Positions 44,109 to 52,846 of a DNA stretch of 58,214 nucleotides are shown here, piece after piece. The stretch is from DASRDR01 sp044867785. Its GTDB lineage: Bacteria; Methylomirabilota; Methylomirabilia; Rokubacteriales; DASRDR01. The stretch is taken from assembly GCA_044867785.1 (NCBI GenBank), contig JBIOVM010000159.1, positions 1 to 58,214 on the forward strand, given 5' to 3'. The notes under the pieces are model-generated. The model saw nothing but the letters and a program-made list of their open reading frames with translations. It made no database searches and was not told the origin of the DNA. Position 1 is the first letter of the stretch. The number at the start of each line of letters is the position of its first letter. The position numbers and the translations under genes are program-made.

Positions 44109-44246
44109 ATGGATGCCAAGGTTCCCGGGTCCGAGGCCGTGGCTGGATCGAGTTCCGGCAAGAAGGCATGGAGTCCGCCGCGCCTGACGGTGCACGGGGC
44201 GCTCCCTGCCATGACGCTCGCCGCGACGGGCCTCGTTCCGAAGTGA
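44109..44246 (+). CDS. RiPP-like precursor peptide with lasso-family leader motif
   Basis: This is a 45-residue peptide. Its leader holds KKAWSPPRLTVHGALPAMT, which fits the pattern K-K-x-(W/Y)-x-x-P-x-L-x-x-x-G-x-x-x-x-(L/M)-T recognised by PqqD-like (RRE) domains in lasso-type precursors. The tail after it is short (LAATGLVPK) and has no Asp or Glu, so a lasso macrolactam cannot form. ATG 44109 has GAGGAG 8 nt upstream. An in-frame ATG at 44040 with GGAGAAAG upstream would add 23 residues. No RRE protein, protease or cyclase is in the window. Confidence 0.6.
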   Translation: MDAKVPGSEAVAGSSSGKKAWSPPRLTVHGALPAMTLAATGLVPK

Positions 44247-44254
44247 TCCGCTGT

Positions 44255-44285
44255 CCGGGACCGGGGCTGTCCGACCCGGTCCCGG
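44255..44285 (+). terminator. Strong hairpin after the precursor gene
   Basis: An 11-bp perfect stem (CCGGGACCGGG with its complement) and a 9-nt loop start 9 nt after the precursor stop. No T tract follows, so it may be a processing/stability hairpin or a Rho-assisted stop. Confidence 0.55.
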
Positions 44286-44288
44286 CCG

Positions 44289-44319
44289 TCTCCCCGCGCC
44301 GCCGACCGCGCCGGGGAGA
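44289..44319 (+). terminator. Second hairpin after the precursor gene
   Basis: TCTCCCCG and CGGGGAGA form an 8-bp stem with a 15-nt loop, 4 nt after the first hairpin. It is not followed by T residues. Confidence 0.45.
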
Positions 44320-44349
44320 GCGGGCGTCCATCGCGGCCGACCGGTAACG

Positions 44350-45918
44350 TTGAGGCTCCGCGAGCGAGCCCGCTATCTTCACCGCCTGATCCTCCTCGGT
44401 CGGGAGCTCCCGGCCTTCCTGCGGCGCCCGATTTCCCCGGTGTCCGCGCGCCGATGGGTGCGGGATCGCCTGGCCGACCGGGAGCAGCGGTTCCTGGATC
44501 TCCTGGCGCGGGACGTCTACGGAAATCCCTCCAGTCCGTACCTTCGCCTCCTCCGGCTGTCCGGCTGCGAGCTGGGCGACGTGACCCATCTGGTCGCGGC
44601 CGATGGGGTCGAGGGCGCCCTCGCTCGACTGCTCGATGCAGGCGTCTACGTCACGTTCGACGAGTTCAAGGGCCGCCGGGACGTTGTGCGCGGCGGCGCG
44701 CGCTTCCGCTTCCGGGAGGCTGACTTCGATCGGCCGGGGGCGCAGCCCGCTCTCCCCTCGCGAACCGGCGGCAGTCGCGGTCCCGCGACGCCGGTGCAAA
44801 CCTCGCTGGCGTTCCTGACGGATCAGGCGTGCGCCGGCCTGCTCGCCTTCGACGCCCACGACCTCCTGGCCGCCGAGCAGGTCGTGTGGCTCGGCTCCCC
44901 GGGCTTGGCGGTCGCACTCCAGTACGCCCGGATGGGGCGGCGGCCCCGGTCGTGGCTCTATCCCCTGGGGCCGCTGCACCGCGGCACGCGGGTCGCGGCG
45001 TGGTACCTGGCGTCTGTCAGCCGGCTCGTCGGGCGCCCGTTTCCCGCCCCGCGGCTCCTCGACATGCGCCGGCCGGATCGGCTGGCGTCTCGGCTCGCCG
45101 CCGTGGGCCGAGACGGCCCGGTGTGCCTCACGACCTATGCCAGCTCGGCGGTGCGGGTCGCACGGGCCGCCCGTGAGCGGGGCATCGATCTCTCGGCTGT
45201 CACGTTCGTCACCGTGGGGGAGCCCTTCACCGAGGCGAAGCGGGCGGCGCTGAAGGCCGTCGGCGCGCGGGCGCTGGTCCGCTACACGTTCATGGAGGCC
45301 GGGGTCGTGGGCCTCGGCTGCGGCACGCCGCGGGCGTCGGACGATCTTCACTTTCATCGCCATGCGTACGCGCTGATCCAGCGGACGTGCGCCGTCGGGG
45401 AGGCGGGCCCGACGGTCGAGTCCCTCCTGTTCACGTCTCTCTTGCCGTCGGCGCCCAAGGTGCTGCTGAACGTCGAGAGCGGAGACTGCGCCCGGATCGT
45501 GCCACGCGAATGCGACTGCCGGCTCGGGGCGGCCGGTCTGACGACGCACTTGGACTCGGTTCGAAGCTTCGAGAAGCTGACCGGGGAAGGCATGACGTTC
45601 ATCCAGCTCGACCTCCTGGGGGTGCTGGAGGAGGTGTTGCCAGCCCGGTTCGGCGGGGCCGGCACCGACTATCAGGTGGTCGAGGAGGAGGATCCGGACG
45701 GCATCACGCGGCTCACCCTGAGTGTCGACCCCCGCGTGGGGGCCGTGGACCTCGACAGGGTGCGCTCGGTGTTCCTCGCGGCGCTGGCCCGGCAGCCCGG
45801 TGCCGCGGGCACGGGGGTCGAGGTCTGGCGCCGGGCCGAGACCGTTCGCGTCGTGCGCCGGTCACCGGTGGCGACGGCGGCCGGCAAGGTGTTGCCGTTC
45901 CACGTCGCGCCTCGCTAG
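44350..45918 (+). CDS. PaaK-like adenylate-forming enzyme
   Basis: The 522-residue protein is related to phenylacetate-CoA ligase. The ATP loop is SRTGGSRGPATPVQ (about 137-150, in place of SSGTTGKP), YTFMEAGVVGLGCGTPR is the adenine region, and FEKLTGEGMTFIQLDLL leads to the C-terminal lid. It would activate a carboxylate as AMP ester and pass it to CoA or another acceptor. A TTG at 44350 is the likely start, without a clear ribosome site. It lies about 100 nt after the precursor peptide, beyond the hairpins. PaaK-like proteins in biosynthetic loci often load peptides or carrier proteins, so a link to the peptide is plausible but unproven. Confidence 0.75.
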   Translation: MRLRERARYLHRLILLGRELPAFLRRPISPVSARRWVRDRLADREQRFLDLLARDVYGNPSSPYLRLLRLSGCELGDVTHLVAADGVEGALARLLDAGVYVTFDEFKGRRDVVRGGARFRFREADFDRPGAQPALPSRTGGSRGPATPVQTSLAFLTDQACAGLLAFDAHDLLAAEQVVWLGSPGLAVALQYARMGRRPRSWLYPLGPLHRGTRVAAWYLASVSRLVGRPFPAPRLLDMRRPDRLASRLAAVGRDGPVCLTTYASSAVRVARAARERGIDLSAVTFVTVGEPFTEAKRAALKAVGARALVRYTFMEAGVVGLGCGTPRASDDLHFHRHAYALIQRTCAVGEAGPTVESLLFTSLLPSAPKVLLNVESGDCARIVPRECDCRLGAAGLTTHLDSVRSFEKLTGEGMTFIQLDLLGVLEEVLPARFGGAGTDYQVVEEEDPDGITRLTLSVDPRVGAVDLDRVRSVFLAALARQPGAAGTGVEVWRRAETVRVVRRSPVATAAGKVLPFHVAPR

Positions 45919-45939
45919 CGCTGGGGGCGCCTCGCGCCC

Positions 45940-47487
45940 CTAGTTCACGCGGCGCTCCCGCCCCTGCCAGTACGGCTCGCGAAGCTTGAACTTCTGGAGC
46001 TTGCCGGTGGCGGTCCGCGCCAGCTCCTTCCGGATCTCGATCGACGTCGGGCACTTGAAGTGGGCCATGCGCGCCCGGCAGAACTCGAGCAGCTCCTGCT
46101 CGGTCGCCGAGGTGCCCGGCTTGAGAACGACCAGCGCCTTGACCGTCTCGCCCCACTTCTCGTCCGGCACGCCGATCACCGCGGCCTCGGCCACGCACGG
46201 GTTCTGGAAGAGGCAATCCTCGACCTCGATCGACGACACGTTCTCGCCGCCGGTGATGATCACGTCCTTCTTCCGGTCGCTGATCACGAGGCACGGTCCG
46301 TCCATGTGACCGCCGTCGCCGGTGTGGAACCAGCCGTCCACGATCGCCTTCGCCGTCTCCGCCGGCTGCTCCCAGTAGCCTTCGAAGACGTGATTCGAGC
46401 GCGCCAGCACCTCGCCGTGCTCGTCTACCTGGATCTGGACTCCCAGCGCCGGAGGACCGGTGCGCGCCAGCAGGCGCGCCTTCTCGTCGTTCGACAGCCC
46501 GTCCAGCTCCGGTCCCGCGCGGTTGATCGTGAGGAGCGGCGACGTCTCGGTGAGCCCATAGATCTGGATGAACTCCCAGCCGAGCTCCTCCTGCATGCGG
46601 GCGATCACCTTCGAGGGCGGCGGCGCACCCGCCACCACCATGCGCACGCTGCCGCGCCCGGGCACGGCCCGGCCCGCTGTTCGCCGCTGCTCGGCGGCGC
46701 CGAGGATCGCCGCCACGACCGCGGGCGCCCCGCACATGAGGCTGACGCCGTGGGACTCGACCCGCTTGAGGATCTCCTCGCCGTCGACCTTCCGCAGCAC
46801 GATGTGACGGCCGGCCATGCCGGTCACGGCGTAGCCCATGCCCCAGCCGTTGCAGTGGAACATGGGAAGGGTGTGGAGGTAGACCTCCCGCTCGGTGACG
46901 CCGGTGTGCCAGCCGAAGGTCGCGGCGTTGAGCCAGATGTTGCGGTGGGTCACCTGGACGCCCTTGGGCCGCGCGGTCGTGCCCGACGTGTAGTTGATGC
47001 TCGCCGTCTCGTTCTCGTCGATCTCCCGACGGCGCGGCCTCGCGCCCGGCGGCGCCTCGGCGAACATCTCGGCGTCGTGGACGCCGTCCATCACGATCCG
47101 GTGCCGGGCCTTCACGGAGGCCAGCGCCTGGTCGAGCTCCGGATCGACCAGCAGCACGGAAGCCCCGGAGTGATCGACGATGTACCGGATCTCCTCGGCG
47201 GTCAGCCGGAAGTTGGCCGGGACGACCGCGCGGTTGAAGCCGCTCACGCCGAAGAAGGCCACCAGGATCCGGGCCGCGTTGGGACTGACGATCGCGACCC
47301 GTTCCCCGTCGCCCACGCCCATCCGGTCGAGGGCGAGGGCCATGCCGCGGGCGCGCGCCTCGAGCTGGGCGTACGTCATCGCGCCCAGTGAGCCGAGGAC
47401 GTTCGGTTCGTCGACGACGGCCACGCGGCCGGGGTGAACGTACGCCGCGCGCTCGAGGTAATCCCAGACGTTCAGCGGCACACGCAC
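45940..47487 (-). CDS. Acyl-CoA synthetase (AMP-forming), fatty-acid type
   Basis: The 515-residue enzyme activates a carboxylic acid with ATP and CoA. It has the P-loop NYTSGTTARPKGVQVTH, the adenine motif IQIYGLTETSPL, the hinge GWFHTGDGGHMDG ... ISDRKKDVIITGGENVSS, and the C-terminal Lys in RTATGKLQKFKLR. It resembles medium/long-chain or AlkK-type ligases. GTG 47487 has GGAGG 7 nt upstream. It is convergent with the PaaK-like gene, 21 nt apart, and divergent from the DinB-fold gene. Confidence 0.9.
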   Translation of the reverse strand: MRVPLNVWDYLERAAYVHPGRVAVVDEPNVLGSLGAMTYAQLEARARGMALALDRMGVGDGERVAIVSPNAARILVAFFGVSGFNRAVVPANFRLTAEEIRYIVDHSGASVLLVDPELDQALASVKARHRIVMDGVHDAEMFAEAPPGARPRRREIDENETASINYTSGTTARPKGVQVTHRNIWLNAATFGWHTGVTEREVYLHTLPMFHCNGWGMGYAVTGMAGRHIVLRKVDGEEILKRVESHGVSLMCGAPAVVAAILGAAEQRRTAGRAVPGRGSVRMVVAGAPPPSKVIARMQEELGWEFIQIYGLTETSPLLTINRAGPELDGLSNDEKARLLARTGPPALGVQIQVDEHGEVLARSNHVFEGYWEQPAETAKAIVDGWFHTGDGGHMDGPCLVISDRKKDVIITGGENVSSIEVEDCLFQNPCVAEAAVIGVPDEKWGETVKALVVLKPGTSATEQELLEFCRARMAHFKCPTSIEIRKELARTATGKLQKFKLREPYWQGRERRVN

Positions 47488-47752
47488 GGATGGTCCTCCG
47501 TTCCCGGGGCGACGCGCTCGCGCCCTCGATGAGGCTAGGAGACGACACATTGACGATGCCCGATCTCCGTGCGGGGCGTCAAGCCGGACGCCGGCCCACC
47601 GGCGGACGGCCGGTCGGCCGTGTATCCTTGCACCGGAGCCGCCTCGGAACGCACCGCCCGGCGGACCTCGAGGTCGCCGCCCGTGTGGGGCCATCACCCG
47701 GGGAGCGTTCCGCCGATCCAGCCCATGAGACTGGCAAGGGGGGAGCGACGCG

Positions 47753-48244
47753 ATGCTGACCAGGGAAGAGGTCGCCAGGATGCCGCGAGCCGAGCGCCTG
47801 GAGCGCCTGGGGCGTGCGGGGCACGCGCTGGACGCCGCGGTCGCCGACGGGCCGGAGGCCGTGCTGTGCCGGCGTCCCGACGAGAAGAACTGGGCGCCGA
47901 AGGAGATCGTCTGCCACCTCCGGGACACCGAGGAGTTCTTCATGCTCCGCTTCCAGATGCTGGCGGCCGCTCACGAGCCCCCGCTCGCGCCGGCGGACCC
48001 GGAGCGCTGGGCCGAGGACCGCCAGTACATCCGGAACGACACCGCCGAGGCCACCCGTGCGTTCCGGCGGCGGCGGGAGGAGTCGCTGGCCCACCTGCGG
48101 GGGCTGTCGGACCCTCAGTGGCTGCGCGCGGGGCTTCATCCCACCTACGGGCGCATGACCGTCGAGGACGTGGTCAACCTGATGGTCTGGCACGACGTCA
48201 ACCACCTGGACCAGCTCGAGCGGGCGCTTCGGGGAGAAGCCTAG
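47753..48244 (+). CDS. DinB/YfiT-fold protein
   Basis: The 163-residue four-helix protein has three His in the metal-site positions of the DinB_2 family: VCHLRDTEEFF (about 53-63) and MVWHDVNHLDQL near the end. Members include bacillithiol S-transferase-like and maleylpyruvate-isomerase-like enzymes, and many have unknown roles. GGGGAG precedes the ATG. The dehydratase gene follows after 19 nt, so the two are probably co-transcribed. The 265-nt spacer upstream shows no clear element apart from a weak TATCCT at about 47623. Confidence 0.78.
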   Translation: MLTREEVARMPRAERLERLGRAGHALDAAVADGPEAVLCRRPDEKNWAPKEIVCHLRDTEEFFMLRFQMLAAAHEPPLAPADPERWAEDRQYIRNDTAEATRAFRRRREESLAHLRGLSDPQWLRAGLHPTYGRMTVEDVVNLMVWHDVNHLDQLERALRGEA

Positions 48245-48263
48245 CCAGATGGAGGAGAACCCG

Positions 48264-50021
48264 ATGTCAGATCGCTTCGTGTCCGGGAACCCGGGCCGCG
48301 ACGTCCAGCGCGTGGGCACCGCACGCTTCCTCGGACAGGATCCCCAGAAGGTCCACGAGCCGGTGTGGGCGGTGACCGGGAATCTCGGCGACAGCCAGTG
48401 CTATCTCGGCGTCGCTCAGAAAGTCGAGGCTATCCAGGCGGCGCTTGCCGCCCGGATCCGTCGCGACGACCTGCCCGTGCGGCTGATCGCGCCGGCCTAC
48501 ACGCTCGGCGTGTCGGACGGACAGCTGAACGGGACCGACCGCATGCGCTACTCGCTGATCGGCCGGGAGCTCGCGAACGACGCGATCGACGCGCACCTGA
48601 ACGCGAACGACGTGCAGGGGCTGATCGCGGTCGTCGCGTGCGACAAGCCGCCGGTGGGCACGCTGGCGGCCGTCCTCGAGCGGAACGTCCCGACGGTGTT
48701 CCTCTCCGATGGCTCGATCAAGCCTGGCATCGATCCCGTGAGCGGTGAGCGCATCGATCTCGTGACCGCGTTCCAGGTCGCGGGCGACCCCGATCCCGCG
48801 CGTCGCACCCAGATCGCGCTCCACGCCTGCCCTGGCCAGGGCAGCTGCGGCGGCATGTTCACGTACAACACGATGCAGACGTTCATCGCCGTGCTCGGGA
48901 TGGAGCCGCTCCACATGGTGGCGCCGCCCTCCGACGACCCGCGCCGACTCGGCGAGTTCCCCGAACAGCTCATCGAGTGCCTGGTCACGATGACGCGGAA
49001 GAGGATCACGCCGCGCGCCATCGTGACGCCGCCGGCGCTGCGCAACGCGCTGACGGTGGCGATCGCCATGGGCGGCTCCACCAACGTCGCTCTTCACAGC
49101 GTCGAGATCGCGCGCGCCTCCGGCCTCGACCTCTGGAAGGACGTGATGAGCCAGGACGAGTTCAACGCACTCTCGCACCGCATCCCCGTCCTCATCAACG
49201 CCCGCCCGTTCGGGGCCTACTCGATGGTCGACATCGGAGCGAAGGGCGGGCTCCAGGTGATCGTGAAGCAGCTCCTCGACGCCGGCTTCCTCGACGGCAG
49301 CTGTCTCACGTGCACGGGTGAGACCCTGGCGGAGCAGGTGCGGCGGCTGGCGCCACCGGCGCCCGATGGCGATGTCATCCATACGATCGCGACCCCGTTC
49401 AAGAAGACCGGCGGCCTCCGCCTCCTGCGCGGCAACCTGGCCCCCGAGGGCGGCGCCATCCTGAAAGTCGCCGGCGTGGAGGGCGGGATCAAGGACGGCG
49501 TCTTCACTGGCCGGGCCCGCGTCTTCGACAGCGAGCAGGCGCTCATCGCCGCCCTCGAGGCGACGCCGGACGTCTTCGCCGACCACGACATGGTCGTCAT
49601 CCGCTACGAAGGGCCGCGCGGTGCGCCGGGCATGCCGGAGCTCCTGGACCCGACGTCGCGCATCACGACGCTCTGCCGGCGCAAGGGCATCACGATCGCG
49701 CTCATGACCGACGCCCGCTTCTCGGGGGGATCCGTCGGCCTCGTGATCGGCCACGTGGCGCCGGAAGCCTACCTCGGGGGCCCGATCGCGCTCATCGAGG
49801 ACGGCGACACGATCGTCGTCGACCTGAACCAGGACCGCCTGGACTGCCGCGAGCTCGTCGACGAGGCCGTTCGCGCCCGCCGCGCCGACGCCTGGCGGAC
49901 CGCCGCGCGCCAGCACGGCGGCGTGCACCCGGCCGTGAAGCCGGTGACGAAGCGGCTCCTGAAGCGGATGCGCTTCGGAGCGCGTCCCGCGCTAGAGGGC
50001 GCGGGGATGGCGAGCGACTAG
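48264..50021 (+). CDS. ilvD: IlvD/Edd family dehydratase (dihydroxy-acid or sugar-acid)
   Basis: The 585-residue dehydratase has Fe-S ligands Cys in SQCYLGVAQ, VACDKPPVG and ACPGQGSCGGM, the Ser base region in TDARFSGGSVGLVIGHV, and late metal ligands. In branched-chain synthesis it would make 2-oxo acids from dihydroxy-acids, but FTYNTM in place of YTANTM and KPPVG in place of KNMPG also occur in aldonic-acid dehydratases. ATG 48264 has GGAGGAG 6 nt upstream; the ATG at 48249 lies before that ribosome site. Confidence 0.85.
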   Translation: MSDRFVSGNPGRDVQRVGTARFLGQDPQKVHEPVWAVTGNLGDSQCYLGVAQKVEAIQAALAARIRRDDLPVRLIAPAYTLGVSDGQLNGTDRMRYSLIGRELANDAIDAHLNANDVQGLIAVVACDKPPVGTLAAVLERNVPTVFLSDGSIKPGIDPVSGERIDLVTAFQVAGDPDPARRTQIALHACPGQGSCGGMFTYNTMQTFIAVLGMEPLHMVAPPSDDPRRLGEFPEQLIECLVTMTRKRITPRAIVTPPALRNALTVAIAMGGSTNVALHSVEIARASGLDLWKDVMSQDEFNALSHRIPVLINARPFGAYSMVDIGAKGGLQVIVKQLLDAGFLDGSCLTCTGETLAEQVRRLAPPAPDGDVIHTIATPFKKTGGLRLLRGNLAPEGGAILKVAGVEGGIKDGVFTGRARVFDSEQALIAALEATPDVFADHDMVVIRYEGPRGAPGMPELLDPTSRITTLCRRKGITIALMTDARFSGGSVGLVIGHVAPEAYLGGPIALIEDGDTIVVDLNQDRLDCRELVDEAVRARRADAWRTAARQHGGVHPAVKPVTKRLLKRMRFGARPALEGAGMASD

Positions 50022-50128
50022 CGGTCGCTCCGTGCCGGCGCGGGTTCCGGATCGCGTCCGCCGCGGCCGCGCCCGAGGGCGTGTCCGTCCTGCCCACGGC
50101 GCGCTCCGCGGAGAGGTCCGGCTCGCGG

Positions 50129-50920
50129 CTAGACGAGCCCCGCGTAGGCGCCGCCGTCCACGAGCACGCTCTCGCCGGTGATGAACCGGGCCTGCTGGGA
50201 GCAGAGGAAGGCGACGACGCTTCCGAAGTCTCCCGCATCGCCGATGGTCCGCATGGGATTGCCGGCGCGGTGTGAGTCCATCGCCGCCTCGAAGCTGATG
50301 CCCTCGGCCGCTGCCCGGGCTCGCGCCGTCTGCTCGACGCGGTCCGTCGCGTGCGAGCCGGGAAGGACGGCGTTGATGGTGACGCCGGTCTGCGCGATCT
50401 CGCGTGCCACCGTCTTCATGAACCCCGTCAGCCCGGCCCGGGCGGTGTTCGACAGAAGGATGTGGGGGATCGGCTGCTTCACGGAGACCGAGGTGATGTA
50501 GACGATCCGTCCCCACTTCTTCTTGACCATCGCCGGCACCGCGCCGTATGTGAGCCGGATCGAGCTCATCATGGACAGCTCGACCGCCGGGATGAACTGC
50601 TCGAGCTTGGTGCTGGCGAAGGTCCCCGCCGGCGGCCCGCCGGCGTTGCCGACCACGATGTCGGGGTCGCCCAGCTGGGCGCGGACCCCGGTCAGGAGCG
50701 TGTCGATGTCGTCGGCCTTCGTCATGTCGGCCACGAACGGCACGACTTCGTGGCCGGAGCGGGCCGCGATCTCCCGCGCGACCCGCTCCACGTCCCCGCG
50801 GGTTCGAGAGCAGATCGCGACCCGGCAGCCCTCGGCCGACAGCGCTTCCGCCGAACCACGACCGAGCCCCTTCGACGCGGCGGTGACGAGTGCGATCTTC
50901 CCCTTGATCCCGAGATCCAT
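50129..50920 (-). CDS. SDR family protein, 3-oxoacyl-ACP reductase-like, without classical YxxxK
   Basis: The 263-residue SDR has the cofactor loop TAASKGLG, NAG in VVGNAGGPPAG, and the C-terminal TGESVLVDGGAYAGLV typical of FabG relatives. Where the catalytic Tyr-x-x-x-Lys should be, the sequence is ILLSNTARAGLTG, with no Tyr or Lys. This belongs to a widespread FabG-like sub-group of unclear activity. It is the last gene of the ubiX-tenA-SDR operon. Confidence 0.82.
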   Translation of the reverse strand: MDLGIKGKIALVTAASKGLGRGSAEALSAEGCRVAICSRTRGDVERVAREIAARSGHEVVPFVADMTKADDIDTLLTGVRAQLGDPDIVVGNAGGPPAGTFASTKLEQFIPAVELSMMSSIRLTYGAVPAMVKKKWGRIVYITSVSVKQPIPHILLSNTARAGLTGFMKTVAREIAQTGVTINAVLPGSHATDRVEQTARARAAAEGISFEAAMDSHRAGNPMRTIGDAGDFGSVVAFLCSQQARFITGESVLVDGGAYAGLV

Positions 50921-50945
50921 CGGTGGCCTCCGTGGCGGTGCGAGG

Positions 50946-51662
50946 TCAGACGGGCCAGGTCTCGAGCGACCAGGCCATCTCCCAGAACAGGTACTCGTAG
51001 CGGCTCGACGTGAGGAAGGCGTCCTCCATCCGGCGGTGGGCGTCGTCGTCGGCCCGGTCGGCCAGGCGGTCGACCAAGGCGCGGCACCACTCTGCCAGCG
51101 CGGCGAACTCCGGATCGGCGTACATGCGGACCCACTTCGCGTAGCGCTCCTCGCTCGGCATCCCGCGCGCGGCCAGGGCTTGGCCGATCTCCGAGAAACC
51201 CCACATGCACGGTAGGAGCGCCGCGGCGAGCTCGACGAAGTCGCCGGTGGCCGCGACCCGCACGAGGAAATCCGTGTACGCGCGCGTGGTCGGCGCCATG
51301 GGCTCCCGCTCGAGCGCGGCGGCCCCGATGCCGAGCTCGGCCGCGTAGGCGCGGTGAAGGTCCATCTCGGTCCGCGCGGTGGCCCGGAGAAGATCGGCAA
51401 AGCGCGCGAGCGTGTCGAGATCCGGGGCCCGGGCCGCGGCCAGCCCGAACAGGCGGCAGTACTCGACGAGGAACCGGTAGTCCTGCCGCACCCAGTGGCG
51501 GAAGCGCTCGAGGTCGAGCGAGCCGTCACCGATGGCGCGGACGAAAGGATGTGCGTGCTGCGCCTGCCACACCGGGTCCGCGAGCCGACGGAGCCGCGCG
51601 GAAAACGGCTCGCGGCCCGGCGCGTCCGGCGGCGCCATCGACGAGCCGGACGCCGGGTTCAC
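50946..51662 (-). CDS. tenA: TenA-family protein (thiaminase II / aminopyrimidine hydrolase)
   Basis: The 238-residue all-helical protein has the TenA catalytic Cys in LLPCMWGFSEIG, the Asp in FRHWVRQDYRFL, and a Glu in FWEMAWSLE at the end. TenA salvages thiamin breakdown products. Related proteins act in other routes. GTG 51662 overlaps the ubiX stop as GTGA; ATG 51638 is an alternative. Confidence 0.85.
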   Translation of the reverse strand: MNPASGSSMAPPDAPGREPFSARLRRLADPVWQAQHAHPFVRAIGDGSLDLERFRHWVRQDYRFLVEYCRLFGLAAARAPDLDTLARFADLLRATARTEMDLHRAYAAELGIGAAALEREPMAPTTRAYTDFLVRVAATGDFVELAAALLPCMWGFSEIGQALAARGMPSEERYAKWVRMYADPEFAALAEWCRALVDRLADRADDDAHRRMEDAFLTSSRYEYLFWEMAWSLETWPV

Positions 51663-52306
51663 GGCGCGGCAGGGTCCTCGGGGGCCGGCGCGGTGCCGGT
51701 CCACTCCGTCACCAGCCCGTGCGGGACGCCGAGCCGGTCGAGCACCCGACCGACCGTGTGGTCCACGAGGTCGCGAATCGTCTTCGGGCGGTGGTAGAAG
51801 GCCGGCACCGGAGGCAGGATCACGGCGCCCAGCTCGGCCAGGGCCAGCATCTGCCGCAGGTGCCCCGCGTGGAGTGGGGTCTCCCGCACCACGACGACGA
51901 GGGGGCGACCTTCCTTGAGCGTGACGTCGCCGGCTCGGGCCATGAGCGTGTCGGTGTGAGAGGTGGCCAGGGCCGAGAGCGTCTTGATGCTGCAGGGAGC
52001 GATCACCATCCCGCCCGTGCGAAACGACCCGCTGGCCAAGGCGGCGCCGATGTCGCGGTCGTCGTAGACCCGCGTCGCCAGGCGCTCGACGTCGCGCACC
52101 GAGTACTCGGTCTCCTCCACGAGGGTGCGCTTCGCCGCCCGGCTCACCACCAGGTGGGTCTCCAGGCTCGGCACGTCTCGCAGCACTTCGAGGAGCCGGA
52201 TTCCGTAGATCGAGCCGCTGGCGCCCGAGATGCCGACGACGAGGCGTTGCGGGGCCTGGCGACCGGACGGGCGGATCGGAGCGGCGTGGCCGCGCGCGGG
52301 AGACAT
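51659..52306 (-). CDS. ubiX: Flavin prenyltransferase
   Basis: The 215-residue enzyme prenylates FMN to give the cofactor of UbiD decarboxylases. VVGISGASGSIYG (about 23-35) is the flavin loop, followed by MVIAPCSIKTLSALATSHTD and PRETPLH-like VVRETPLHAGHL. No ubiD is in the window. GAGGG precedes the ATG. First gene of a leftward operon. Confidence 0.92.
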   Translation of the reverse strand: MSPARGHAAPIRPSGRQAPQRLVVGISGASGSIYGIRLLEVLRDVPSLETHLVVSRAAKRTLVEETEYSVRDVERLATRVYDDRDIGAALASGSFRTGGMVIAPCSIKTLSALATSHTDTLMARAGDVTLKEGRPLVVVVRETPLHAGHLRQMLALAELGAVILPPVPAFYHRPKTIRDLVDHTVGRVLDRLGVPHGLVTEWTGTAPAPEDPAAP

Positions 52307-52452
52307 CGCCCTCAGTGATCGTGGCCAGGCATCAGCGGATCCTCCGGAGCCGGAGGCCAAGCCGGGACGCGTCGGCGCCCTGGCCGGCATCGACGGGTTC
52401 GACGAGCGATTCCAGCCTATCACGCGGGCGCGGTCCGGGATACGATCGAGGC

Positions 52453-52758
52453 ATGCGGGGGCGGATCGTCGTGGCGCTTGGGCTGGCCGGCCTGGCTCTC
52501 GCAGCGTGCGGGGCGGGGGCGCGATGGGAGCGGGCGGGCGCGACCGACGCCGAGCGGCGCCGCGACGAGGCCGAGTGCGCGGGCCTGGCCAACCGGGATC
52601 GCTCGGTCCCCGTGTCGCGGAGCACCACGGGGTCGGCCATGCGCCGGAACATGGACGGAGTCGAGCTCGCGACGGTACGGGATTTCGACACGGGCGTCTT
52701 CGATGAATGCATGAAGAGCCGCGGGTATCAGCAGGTCTCGGGCCCGCCGCCCGGCTAG
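52453..52758 (+). CDS. Small lipoprotein (tandem copy 1)
   Basis: The 101-residue protein has a lipoprotein signal ending in the lipobox LALAAC. The mature part has RWERAGATDAERRRDEAEC and ends FDECMKSRGYQQV, the Trp...Asp...Cys...Cys-Met...Gly-Tyr pattern seen in many small proteobacterial lipoproteins of unknown function. The two Cys beyond the lipobox may form a disulphide. The ribosome site (GAGG) is weak. Confidence 0.72.
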   Translation: MRGRIVVALGLAGLALAACGAGARWERAGATDAERRRDEAECAGLANRDRSVPVSRSTTGSAMRRNMDGVELATVRDFDTGVFDECMKSRGYQQVSGPPPG

Positions 52759-52846
52759 GACGTCCGGCGCGGCGACCCGGCAAGAGCGCGGTCGCCCCGG
52801 TGCGGTCCCGCGTCGGCACGTCGCGGACCTGCGCGAGGAGGAATCC

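Noticed and set aside
44109..44246. Lasso peptide cluster
   Set aside because: The leader motif fits, but the tail has no Asp/Glu for the ring and no lasso cyclase or protease is present. I keep only the broader RiPP-like call.
40993..45549. About 1500-codon open frame antisense to the threonine-synthase-like, KAS III and PaaK-like genes
   Set aside because: Composition is that of GC-rich antisense shadow, it crosses several well-supported genes and intergenic hairpins, and no motif is visible.
52306..52452. TPP riboswitch upstream of the ubiX-tenA operon
   Set aside because: The conserved TPP-riboswitch segments are absent. Only a chance CTGAG near the ubiX start is seen.
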